DNA from: an uncultured Eubacteriales bacterium
GTDB lineage: Bacteria; Bacillota; Clostridia; Christensenellales; Aristaeellaceae
DNA: 9,753 nucleotides
Assembly (NCBI GenBank): GCA_902796115.1
Contig: CADBNX010000356.1
Coordinates: forward strand, 1 to 9,753
Direction of reading: 5' to 3'
The notes under the pieces: generated by a model
The model's input: the letters and a program-made list of their open reading frames with translations, nothing else
The model's database searches: none
Told to the model about the DNA's origin: nothing
Shown here: positions 1-7,252 of the stretch, one piece after another
Numbering within the stretch: the stretch's first letter is position 1
How the letters are laid out: each line of letters opens with the position of its first letter
Translations under genes and position numbers: made by a program

Positions 1-13
1 TAGAGAATTGCGG

Positions 14-19
14 TACAAT
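14..19 (+). promoter_or_regulatory. possible -10 promoter box (TACAAT)
   Basis: TACAAT differs from the consensus TATAAT at one base and lies 35 bases before the first gene's start codon, a plausible 5' leader length. The matching -35 box would fall to the left of the window edge, and no extended -10 TG is in place, so this cannot be confirmed. The whole leader (1-54) shows no other clear element. It may equally be a short intergenic gap inside a longer operon. Confidence 0.2.
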
Positions 20-36
20 ACAGAAGCAATCTTTGA

Positions 37-46
37 AGAAAGAAGG
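37..46 (+). promoter_or_regulatory. ribosome binding site of the sugar isomerase
   Basis: The purine run GAAAGAAGGG ends eight bases before the ATG at 55. A TTG codon in the same frame at 49 would leave only about two bases of spacing. The site therefore supports ATG 55 as the true start. Confidence 0.6.
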
Positions 47-54
47 GCTTGTGC

Positions 55-1449
55 ATGCTTAATTTTCAGATGAAGATCGGTTTGGCGCCGATGCGCCGTG
101 ACGTGACCCCGCGGCCGGGGATCTTTAACTGGGAAATCGCGGAGGAACGCGGAAGGAAAGCCGTCGAATACATCGAGAAGCATTTCGCGTCCGAACAGGT
201 TTCCTTTGTGGACCTCAGGGGGATCAACCCGGTGGACGTGATGTACTGCGAAAGGGACGCGGATCGGGTGATCGAACGCTTCAAGGCGGAAAACGTGGAC
301 GCGATCCTGATCATCAACGCGAACTTCGGCAACGAGGAGATCGCGGCCCGCATCGCGGGCGCGGTGGGCAAGCCGGTGTGCATCTGGGCCATGAAGGACG
401 ATACCTTCCTGCCGGACGGCAGCCGCTTTACGGACAGCCAGTGCGGCATTTTCGGCGTCAGCCGGCAGATGCAGCGCTTCCATATTCCCTTCAGCTTTAT
501 CGAAACCAGCACCGTGGACAGCGAAGCCTTCGCGAAGGGATTTGACCGCTTCGTGCGCGTGAGCTGCATGGTGAAGAATTTCCGCGGCATGCGCATCGCC
601 CAGGTCGGCCTGCGGCCCAAGCCCTTCTGCTCCGTCATCTTCAACGAAGGCGAACTGATGGAAAAATTCGGCCTGCAGATCGTGCCGGTGAACCTTGCGG
701 TGATCACGGACAAGTACAACAAAATCCTGGCCGAGAGGGATGCGGAGCTGGAGGAAGGCGCGAAGCTGCTTGCCTCGCGCTATGAGATGGACGACCTGAC
801 CCCGCCGCTTCTGAAAAAGGTGTACGCGTTCGTGCTGCTGTATCAGTGGGTGTTTGAAGAATACCGCGTGGACGCGGTCAGCGCGGAATGCTGGACGGCG
901 ATGCAGCTTGCCGTAGGCGCGATGCCCTGCACGGCGTACAGCGTACTGGCGGATATGGGCTATGTGGTGTCCTGCGAAAGCGATATGCACGCCGCCATCA
1001 CGATGGTGCTGCTGCGCTGCGCTTCCCTGGGGAAGAGCGTGCCGTTCCTCGGCGAATTCACCGTACGCCATCCCGAGGATGAAAACGTGGAGCTGCTCTG
1101 GCACTGCGGGCCGTTCGCCTACAGCCTGAAGAAGGAAGGCTGTCCGTGCAAGAACGTGAACATGCGCCAGTGGTTCCAGGTGAAGGACGGGAAATACACG
1201 ATCGCGCGCTTCGATCAGGACAACGGGAATTACTCCATCCTGGCGGGCATGTGCGAATCTGCGGAAGGGCCGTATACCTTCGGAACCTATCTGTGGGCGA
1301 AATTCGACGATCTGCCCGCGTGGGAAAAGAAACTGATCGAGGGACCCTACATCCACCACATGGCGGAAATCGAAGGGGACTATACCGAGGAAATCAGGGA
1401 GTTCTGCAAATACGTGCCGGCGCTGAAGCTGGACACCGTTGAAAAATAA
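55..1449 (+). CDS. L-fucose/L-arabinose isomerase-family sugar isomerase
   Basis: This predicted cytosolic protein of 464 residues resembles the L-fucose/L-arabinose isomerase superfamily, which interconverts an aldose and its ketose using a bound divalent metal. The N-terminal half is alpha/beta (it opens with KIGLAPMRRD). The C-terminal half carries acidic and histidine residues placed like the family's metal ligands: E278 (SAECWTAMQ), E308/D310 (CESDMHA), H350 (LLWHCG) and H434/H435 (YIHHM). The ligand assignment is by analogy and not from an alignment. It is shorter than E. coli FucI (about 590) and AraA (500), as is usual for the uncharacterised members of the group. ATG 55 is chosen over TTG 49 on ribosome-site spacing. 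It is the first visible gene, and an aldolase gene follows after 17 bases. The family is fairly sure, but the sugar is unknown and neither fucI nor araA should be assigned. Confidence 0.8.
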   Translation: MLNFQMKIGLAPMRRDVTPRPGIFNWEIAEERGRKAVEYIEKHFASEQVSFVDLRGINPVDVMYCERDADRVIERFKAENVDAILIINANFGNEEIAARIAGAVGKPVCIWAMKDDTFLPDGSRFTDSQCGIFGVSRQMQRFHIPFSFIETSTVDSEAFAKGFDRFVRVSCMVKNFRGMRIAQVGLRPKPFCSVIFNEGELMEKFGLQIVPVNLAVITDKYNKILAERDAELEEGAKLLASRYEMDDLTPPLLKKVYAFVLLYQWVFEEYRVDAVSAECWTAMQLAVGAMPCTAYSVLADMGYVVSCESDMHAAITMVLLRCASLGKSVPFLGEFTVRHPEDENVELLWHCGPFAYSLKKEGCPCKNVNMRQWFQVKDGKYTIARFDQDNGNYSILAGMCESAEGPYTFGTYLWAKFDDLPAWEKKLIEGPYIHHMAEIEGDYTEEIREFCKYVPALKLDTVEK

Positions 1450-1466
1450 GGGAGCGTGAAGTTGAA

Positions 1467-2303
1467 ATGCTGACCGATATGAAATCCCTGCTTGCCGCTG
1501 CGGAGAAGAAGGAATGCGCGATTCCCGCATTCAATGTATACGACGCCGTGACCGGCGCCGGCGTCATCCGCGCGGCGGAGGAAGCGAACGCCTGCGTGAT
1601 CGTGCAGATGTACTCCCGGCTGTTCACCAGCCCCGAAAAGGAAGCGGAGTTCATCGCGCCCGCGATCGTGGCAGCGATCCACCGCTCTCCGGTAAAAATG
1701 GCGTTCCATCTGGATCACGGCGCGACGGACGAGGCGGTCGCGAGGGCCGTACGCGCCGGATGCACCAGCGTGATGCGGGACGCGAGCGAGCTGCCGCTGG
1801 ATGAAAACATCGCGGTCATGAAAAACGTGGTGCGGTTTGCCCATGACCTGGGGCTGGATGTGGAAGGTGAACTGGGCCACGTGGGCGTCGCGGCGGAAGG
1901 CGTAAGCACGGAATACACCAAAGTGGACGAAGCGGTCCGTTTTGTGAAGGAAACCAACGTGGACGCGCTGGCCGTCCTGGTGGGCACCGCGCACGGGCAT
2001 TACAAACAGGCCCCGGTGATCGCGGTGGACCGCATCCGCGAGATCAAACAGGCCACCGGCATTCCGCTGGTGCTGCACGGCGGAAGCGGCGTGCCGGACG
2101 ATCAGATCAGGGCCGCGATCAAAAGCGGCATCCGCAAGATCAATTTCGGCACGGACGTATGCTGCTCCATGCTGAACGCGCTGCGCGCCGTGGATGAAAA
2201 GCTGATCGCGATCGATCTTGTGATGAAGGAACCGACGGAGGCGGTGAAGCGCTTCTGCCTGGAGAAGATCCGCCTGCTCGGCGCGGAGGGAACCAATGAG
2301 TAA
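1467..2303 (+). CDS. class II (zinc) ketose-bisphosphate aldolase
   Basis: This protein of 278 residues belongs to the class II fructose-bisphosphate aldolase family (FbaA/GatY/IolJ), which cleaves a ketose phosphate to dihydroxyacetone phosphate and an aldehyde. Conserved features are all present: FHLDHG with catalytic D83 and zinc ligand H84, E135 in EGELG, zinc ligand H176 in VGTAHG, zinc ligand H204 in LHGGSG, and the phosphate/substrate loop around N226 (INFGTD). The length is normal for the family. In the usual SVM(I/F)D(G/A)S segment the variable position is R104, which is unusual and lies near the active site. A GGGAG site begins right after the preceding stop codon, about 12 bases from the ATG. 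The gene overlaps the next kinase gene by 8 bases, which suggests tight coupling. With PfkB and IolB nearby, an IolJ role (2-deoxy-5-keto-gluconate-6-phosphate aldolase) is possible. A tagatose- or fructose-bisphosphate aldolase role is an alternative. Confidence 0.9.
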   Translation: MLTDMKSLLAAAEKKECAIPAFNVYDAVTGAGVIRAAEEANACVIVQMYSRLFTSPEKEAEFIAPAIVAAIHRSPVKMAFHLDHGATDEAVARAVRAGCTSVMRDASELPLDENIAVMKNVVRFAHDLGLDVEGELGHVGVAAEGVSTEYTKVDEAVRFVKETNVDALAVLVGTAHGHYKQAPVIAVDRIREIKQATGIPLVLHGGSGVPDDQIRAAIKSGIRKINFGTDVCCSMLNALRAVDEKLIAIDLVMKEPTEAVKRFCLEKIRLLGAEGTNE

Positions 2304-3213
2304 GATCCGGATGGTCGGGATCGGTTCCAGCGTGTATGATACCCTGATGCTGGTGGACCGTTTTCCGACGGAAGACACCAAAATGGAAGGCGCCGAAACG
2401 AAGGTGCAGGGCGGAGGCCCCTGCGCCACAGCGCTGACCGCCGCGCAGAAGCTGGGCATTCAGACCGCGTATCTGGGCCAGATGGGGGACGACCCCTTCG
2501 GACGCTTCATGCTGGAGGATTTCAGAAAGCGCGGCGTGGATGTTTCGCATGTGAAACTGATCCCGGATACCGTGTCCTTTCATTCGGTAGTGATCCTGAA
2601 CCGCGCCCAGGGAAGCCGCACCTGCATCTGGAACCGCGGCACCACGCCGCAGCCGGATGAGAGCAATCTGGATGCCGGACTGCTTGCGGAAGCGGAAATC
2701 CTGCACCTGGACGGGCATATGACCGCGTTTGCCGCGCTGGCCGCCCGTACGGCGCGGGACGCAGGCACGCTTGTTTCCTATGACGCGGGCGGGATGTATC
2801 CCGGAATCGACGCGCTGCTGCCGCTGGCGGATATCCTGATCCCTTCCGAGGAGTTTGCCCTGAAGCTGACCGGGCTTTCCTGCGCGGAAGACGCCGCAGA
2901 GGAGATATACCGCCGCTACAGCCCCAGGGTTGCGGCCGTAACGCAGGGCGTAAAGGGCGGCGTGATCATCGATGAAAAAGGGCTGAGAAGGTATCCCGCG
3001 TTCCGGGTGGACGCGGTGGATACGAACGGTTCGGGCGATACCTTTCACGGGGCGTTTGACGCCGCGCTGCTCAAAGGGTATGACCATGACGCGGCGGCAA
3101 GGTATGCGAGCGCGGCGGCGGCGATCAAGTGCACGCGCCTCGGAGCGAGGGACGCGATGCCGACGCATGAGGAAGTGCTCGCGTTTTTGCGGGAACGCGG
3201 GGAAATAATCTGA
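2296..3213 (+). CDS. PfkB-family carbohydrate kinase
   Basis: This ribokinase-fold kinase of 305 residues transfers phosphate from ATP to a sugar or sugar-acid hydroxyl. It shows the N-terminal glycine motif (GGGPCATA, residues 39-46), the GQMGDDPFG segment, and the C-terminal PfkB signature DTNGSGDTFHGAF with catalytic base D248 and its GSGD anion hole. The signature departs from the usual DTTGAGD, and the N-terminal motif lacks the common asparagine (PxNVA is replaced by PCATA). The length is typical. The start codon lies inside the end of the aldolase gene (8-base overlap), with GGAGGG five bases upstream of the ATG, so translation is probably coupled. Being adjacent to a class II aldolase fits phosphorylation of the aldolase's substrate. 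Candidates are an IolC-like 5-dehydro-2-deoxygluconokinase, a 1-phosphofructokinase or tagatose-6-phosphate kinase type, or a relative of sulfofructose kinase. The exact substrate is not resolvable from sequence. Confidence 0.88.
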   Translation: MSKIRMVGIGSSVYDTLMLVDRFPTEDTKMEGAETKVQGGGPCATALTAAQKLGIQTAYLGQMGDDPFGRFMLEDFRKRGVDVSHVKLIPDTVSFHSVVILNRAQGSRTCIWNRGTTPQPDESNLDAGLLAEAEILHLDGHMTAFAALAARTARDAGTLVSYDAGGMYPGIDALLPLADILIPSEEFALKLTGLSCAEDAAEEIYRRYSPRVAAVTQGVKGGVIIDEKGLRRYPAFRVDAVDTNGSGDTFHGAFDAALLKGYDHDAAARYASAAAAIKCTRLGARDAMPTHEEVLAFLRERGEII

Positions 3214-3232
3214 CGGGAGTTGAGACACAGCT

Positions 3233-4657
3233 ATGGAAAGAAAAGCATTTATGAATGACATGGTGCGCACCGAACTGGAGGACGCGGTCGGCGTCGAAAA
3301 CGTATCGGTCGCGCTGAGCGACCGGATGACCTACGGGGTCGACTATTTCTGGATCGGCCGCATGTGGGCGGACCGCGGACAGACCCCGCCGATGCCGGAC
3401 TGGATCGTGCGTCCCGGCAGCTCGCAGGAAGTGTCGAAGGTTCTCAAAATCGCAAATTATTATAAGATCCCGGTCAATATCTGGGGCGGCGGAAGCGGCA
3501 GCCAGGGCGGCGCGCTGCCCATGGCGGGCGGCATCATGCTGGATATGAAGCGGATGAACCATCTGATCGAGATCGATGAGGTGAGCCGCGTGATCACGGC
3601 GGAAGCCGGCATGATCTTCCAGCAGCTGGAATGGTACGCCAATGAAAAGGGCTATTCCTGCCAGCATATCCCCTCCTGCCTGACCTGCGGCACCATCGGC
3701 GGCGCGCTGGGACACCGCGGTATCGGCATCATGTCCACCAAATACGGGAAAATCGACGATCAGTGCGTCAGCATGGAAGTGGTGCTGCCCAACGGGGACA
3801 TCATCAACACCCTGCCGGTTCCGAAGCATGCCGCCGGCCCGGACCTGAACCAGATCTTCATCGGCTCCGAGGGAACGCTGGGCGTCATCACCAAGGCCAC
3901 CTTCAAGCTGTTCGAGCAGCCGGAAAGCCGGAAGCACCGCGCGTTCCTCTTCCCGGATATGCATTCGGGCCTGATGGCCGGGCGCGATCTGATGCAGAAG
4001 GTGAAGCCCTCCATCCTGCGCTTCTTCGACGAAGCGGAAACCGTATCGATCATCAAGAAGATCCTGGGCTTTGAGAAAAAAGGCTGCTTCATGAACGTGA
4101 CCCTCGAGGGCCTCGAGAAAGTCGTCGATATCGAAATGGATATCGTGACGGGCATCTGCACCAAATGGGGCGCGCAGGATCTCGGCAGCGAGTACGGCGA
4201 GAAGTGGTACCAGAACCGCATCACCTTCTTCTATCCGGGCCACATCATGGATATCCCGCAGATGTTCGGCACCATGGATACCGTTGCCCGGTTCGACAAA
4301 ATCGAGGAAATCTACTGGGCCATGAAGCACGCCATTGAGGACAATTTCCCCGGCGTGCGCTTTATCGCGCACTGCAGCCACTGGTACGAATGGGGCACCA
4401 TGATTTACGACCGTTTCATCATGGATCATCCGCCGGAGGATCCTGAGGAAGCCATCCGCCTGCACAACCAGATCTGGAACGCGGGCGTGCGCGCCGCGAT
4501 GGAGCACGGCGGCGTGATCAACGACCACCACGGCATCGGCCTGAAGCTGTCCCGCCTGATGAAGGAACAGTACGGCCCCGCGATGCAGGTGCTGGAAGGA
4601 CTGAAGAAGTCCCTTGACCCGAACGGGATCATGAACCCCTACAAGCTCGGACTGTAA
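3233..4657 (+). CDS. FAD-linked oxidase, GlcD / alkyl-DHAP-synthase type
   Basis: This flavoenzyme of 474 residues belongs to the VAO/PCMH superfamily, which oxidises a C-OH substrate (or, in alkyl-DHAP synthases, uses FAD in another way). The N-terminal FAD domain (about 50-230) shows WGGGSGSQGGALP, CGTIGGALGHRGIG and GSEGTLGVITKATFKLF (G211 onward). The C-terminal cap ends with DHHGIG (H432/H433) and LDPNGIMNPYKLGL, both usual for the family. The cap has SHWYEWGTMIYDRF (H383, Y385), which resembles the SHxYxxG active-site segment of alkyl-DHAP synthases rather than the HxGDGNxH metal site of D-lactate dehydrogenase and GlcD. A GGGAG site lies 13 bases before the ATG. A second in-frame ATG at 3251 has no better site. 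The following Fe-S gene and the later EtfBA suggest that electrons leave the flavin through them. Substrate candidates are a 2-hydroxy acid, sugar acid, polyol or polyol phosphate. No signal peptide is visible, so it is probably cytosolic. Confidence 0.88.
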   Translation: MERKAFMNDMVRTELEDAVGVENVSVALSDRMTYGVDYFWIGRMWADRGQTPPMPDWIVRPGSSQEVSKVLKIANYYKIPVNIWGGGSGSQGGALPMAGGIMLDMKRMNHLIEIDEVSRVITAEAGMIFQQLEWYANEKGYSCQHIPSCLTCGTIGGALGHRGIGIMSTKYGKIDDQCVSMEVVLPNGDIINTLPVPKHAAGPDLNQIFIGSEGTLGVITKATFKLFEQPESRKHRAFLFPDMHSGLMAGRDLMQKVKPSILRFFDEAETVSIIKKILGFEKKGCFMNVTLEGLEKVVDIEMDIVTGICTKWGAQDLGSEYGEKWYQNRITFFYPGHIMDIPQMFGTMDTVARFDKIEEIYWAMKHAIEDNFPGVRFIAHCSHWYEWGTMIYDRFIMDHPPEDPEEAIRLHNQIWNAGVRAAMEHGGVINDHHGIGLKLSRLMKEQYGPAMQVLEGLKKSLDPNGIMNPYKLGL

Positions 4658-4679
4658 CGGGAGAAAGGCGGATAGGAAA

Positions 4680-5762
4680 ATGTACAGCGAAAAAGCGAAA
4701 AAGAATGCGGACGCGTGCCGTTTCTGCTGGATGTGCCGTCACCTTTGCCCTGTGCAGCTTGTGACGGGCAAGGAGACAAATACCCCCCGCGCGAAGGGAC
4801 TTCAGGTATCGATGATGGAGCGCGGCATGAAGATGGATGAAGCCAGCGCGCGCACGATGTATGAGTGCATGCTCTGCGGCGCCTGCACGAACGACTGCGC
4901 CACGGGCTTTGATCCGCTCGTGTTCATCCGCGAGGGAAGGACGCAGGCCCTGGTGAACGATCTGGTGCCGCCGGAAGTGCAGCAGGTGCTGGACCGCATC
5001 GAAAAAACCGGCAATATGTACGGTGCCGCGGAATGCAGGGTCAGCTTTGACGGCATTCCCGAGAAGGGCGACGTGCTGGTGTGGCTGGGAGAAACGGCGC
5101 GGTATTCCGTTCCGGAATGCGCCGAGGCGTTTTTCTCCGTGCTGAAGAAAGCGGGCGTATCCTTCGCGGCGCTGCAGCGGGAGCCTGCCTCCGGATGCGC
5201 GCTGGGCGATCTGATGGGCTTTGTGGAGGACGTACGGGCACAGGCTGAAAAGGCTGCGGAAGCCATCCGCGCAAGCGGCGCGAAAAAGGTCGTGGTGCTG
5301 GATTCCTATGACGCGGCGCTGATGCGGCATGAGTACCGCGACTGGGGCATCGAGATGCCCGAAATCGTGACCGCGACCGCGTTCGCGGCGGAGCTTGTGC
5401 GGCAGGGAAAACTTCAGCCGAAGAAAGTGAACGCGATCGTTACCTATCACGACGGCAGCCGCCTCGCGCGCGATCTGGACGAGCATGAGGAAGCGCGCTT
5501 CCTTCTGAAGGAAATGGGATGCGAGATCCATGAAATGTGGCAGAACCGCCGTCTGGCGAAGTGCTGCGGCAGCGCGGTGGCCGGGCAGTTCATGCCGGAA
5601 ATCCGGAAGAAAGTGGCGCTGAACCGCTGGAAAGACGTGCTGCGTACGGACGCGCGCATCCTGACGGCCGCCTGCCCGCAGAGCACGGAAGCCTTCCAGG
5701 CGCAGATCCCCGAGGGCTGTGAATACCGTGATCTGTTCGTGATGCTGGACCGGAACCTGTAA
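4680..5762 (+). CDS. GlcF/HdrD-like iron-sulfur protein with degenerate CCG domains
   Basis: This electron-transfer protein of 360 residues probably partners the preceding flavin oxidase, as GlcF does with GlcD. Two ferredoxin-type [4Fe-4S] motifs lie near the N-terminus: C13, C16, C19, C23-Pro and C63, C66, C69, C73. Two CCG-like domains follow but have lost most of their cysteines. In the first (about 130-180) the usual GC is G137-E138 and the CCG is reduced to SGC (C173). In the second, the usual HDPC is HDGS (S260), CCG is kept (C295-C296), and the final CxxC is C332...S335. A non-cubane cluster of the HdrB type is therefore unlikely, and the protein may be only a two-cluster wire or may bind the partner with these domains. 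No membrane segment is seen. It follows the oxidase by 22 bases, with AAAGGCGG upstream of its ATG. Confidence 0.88.
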   Translation: MYSEKAKKNADACRFCWMCRHLCPVQLVTGKETNTPRAKGLQVSMMERGMKMDEASARTMYECMLCGACTNDCATGFDPLVFIREGRTQALVNDLVPPEVQQVLDRIEKTGNMYGAAECRVSFDGIPEKGDVLVWLGETARYSVPECAEAFFSVLKKAGVSFAALQREPASGCALGDLMGFVEDVRAQAEKAAEAIRASGAKKVVVLDSYDAALMRHEYRDWGIEMPEIVTATAFAAELVRQGKLQPKKVNAIVTYHDGSRLARDLDEHEEARFLLKEMGCEIHEMWQNRRLAKCCGSAVAGQFMPEIRKKVALNRWKDVLRTDARILTAACPQSTEAFQAQIPEGCEYRDLFVMLDRNL

Positions 5763-5777
5763 CAGGGGGAGAAGGCG

Positions 5778-7244
5778 ATGAAATATCTCCTTGGCGTGGA
5801 CTTTGGAGGCAGCTCCTCCAAAGCCACCCTGCTGGGGGAGGATGGCAGGGTATACGGGACTTCCTCGGTGGAGTATCCCACCTTCTATCCCCAGCCCGGC
5901 TGGGCGGAACAGGACGCGGAGGACAGCTACCGCGCGCTGTGCCGGAACACGGAAAAGATCCTGCGCGAAAGCGGCGTCGATCCTGCCGACGTGGCGGCGC
6001 TGGCACTGGACGCGGCGACGCATACCGCGGTGCTGACCGACGGGGATTTCCGCCCCGTGCGCAGGGCGATCTACTGGACCGATACCCGCGCCAGCGCGGA
6101 AGCGGCCCGGCTGAAAGAAGAAATGGGCGCGGAACTGATCCGCGAGTGCTACAACAGCCCGTCCAGCCTGTGGACGCTTCCGCAGCTGATGTGGCTGAAA
6201 AAGAACGAGCCGGAAGTGCTGCGGAAAACAAAGCGTGTCATGGCCATGAAGGACTATGTGCGCGCCAGGCTGACCGGCGATTACGTGACGGACGATATCG
6301 AGGCGATGGGCTTCCTGCTGCTGGACGCGAGAAACAATACCTGGTCGGAGAAACTGTGCGGCTTGGCGGGACTTGACGCGGGCATGATGCCCGAAATCGT
6401 TCCGCCCACGCAGATGCTTTCCCCGCTGACCGCGCAGGCACGGAAGGATCTGGGCCTTACGGCCGCGACGAAGGTGATCGCCGGCGCGACGGATACCGTG
6501 ATGGAAGTGTACGCTTCCGGCGCGATCCGCCCCGGCCAGGCTACGGTAAAGCTGGCCACGGCAGGCCGCATCTGCCCGATCACCGATCACGCGGTGGTGG
6601 ATCCGCGGCTGGTCACCTACCGCCATGTGGTGGCGGGGCTCTGGTATCCGGGAACGGCCACCAAATCCTGCGCGGCTTCCAACCGCTGGTACCGTGACAC
6701 CTTCGGCGGGGATTTCGGCGAAATGAGCGCCGAAGCGGCGAAGATCGAACGCGGCTGCGGCGGGCTGTTCTTCCATCCCTATCTGCAGGGCGAAATCACG
6801 CCCTATCTGGACGACCGCCTGCGCGCTTCCTTCACCGGAGCCTGCGGATACCACACAAAAGCGCATTTCAACCGCGCGGTGCTGGAGGGCGTGGCGTATT
6901 CCATGAAAGACTGCCTGGGCACGCTGAAGGAGCTTGAAATCGCGCCGACGGAGGCTGTCGCGATCGGCGGCGGCGCGGCTTCCGCACTGTGGCGGCAGAT
7001 CCTGTGCGATATGCTGAATATTCCGCTGACCACGGTGGAAAACGTGGACTCGTCTCTTGGCAGCGCGATGCTGGCGGGGGTCGCCGCGGGCGTGTTCCGG
7101 GATCACGGGGAGGCGGTGGCGCGCTGCGTGCGCAAAAAGGATACGGCAGAGCCCGATCCGGAAGGCGCCGCGTACTATGAAGAGAAATTCCCTGTCTACA
7201 AGGCGATCCAGCAGGCGCTGGCGCCGATTTACCACCGGCTGTGA
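5778..7244 (+). CDS. FGGY-family carbohydrate kinase (xylulokinase-like)
   Basis: This sugar kinase of 488 residues is the normal length for FGGY kinases such as XylB. It phosphorylates a sugar or polyol with ATP, probably the isomerase product. Visible motifs in order are the phosphate-1 loop near D8 (VDFGGSSSKA), the YPQPGWAEQD segment, the IYWTDTRA substrate motif (WxDxR), the AGATDT segment with probable catalytic base D239, and the adenosine motif GGGAASALWRQILCDML near the C-terminus. The phosphate loop has GG where most members have GT. A strong purine-rich site (AGGGGGAGAAGG, 5764-5775) precedes the ATG directly. It sits between the Fe-S gene and EtfBA, splitting the redox genes. It is the second sugar kinase of the operon, so two different phosphorylations are likely, or two substrates. 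The family is sure, but the substrate (xylulose, ribulose, fuculose, rhamnulose, erythritol or other) is not. Confidence 0.92.
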   Translation: MKYLLGVDFGGSSSKATLLGEDGRVYGTSSVEYPTFYPQPGWAEQDAEDSYRALCRNTEKILRESGVDPADVAALALDAATHTAVLTDGDFRPVRRAIYWTDTRASAEAARLKEEMGAELIRECYNSPSSLWTLPQLMWLKKNEPEVLRKTKRVMAMKDYVRARLTGDYVTDDIEAMGFLLLDARNNTWSEKLCGLAGLDAGMMPEIVPPTQMLSPLTAQARKDLGLTAATKVIAGATDTVMEVYASGAIRPGQATVKLATAGRICPITDHAVVDPRLVTYRHVVAGLWYPGTATKSCAASNRWYRDTFGGDFGEMSAEAAKIERGCGGLFFHPYLQGEITPYLDDRLRASFTGACGYHTKAHFNRAVLEGVAYSMKDCLGTLKELEIAPTEAVAIGGGAASALWRQILCDMLNIPLTTVENVDSSLGSAMLAGVAAGVFRDHGEAVARCVRKKDTAEPDPEGAAYYEEKFPVYKAIQQALAPIYHRL

Positions 7245-7252
7245 ACGGAAAG

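Noticed and set aside
49..54. TTG at 49 as the start of the isomerase
   Set aside because: It would lie only about two bases from the purine-rich ribosome site, while ATG 55 has normal spacing.
3233..5762. Assigning the oxidase and Fe-S genes as glcD and glcF (glycolate oxidase)
   Set aside because: The cap motifs differ from GlcD, GlcE is absent, and the Fe-S protein has degenerate CCG domains, so the specific symbols would mislead.
4629..7235. Very long open frame on the - strand (868 codons) opposite the Fe-S and FGGY kinase genes
   Set aside because: It is the antisense shadow of GC-rich coding DNA with strong third-position bias. Its translation is rich in His, Arg and Gln, has low complexity and no recognisable domain, and spans the junction of two solid genes. 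The other long - strand frames (1380-2459, 2140-3270, 3125-4531, 7792-8994, 8324-9724) fail for the same reason.
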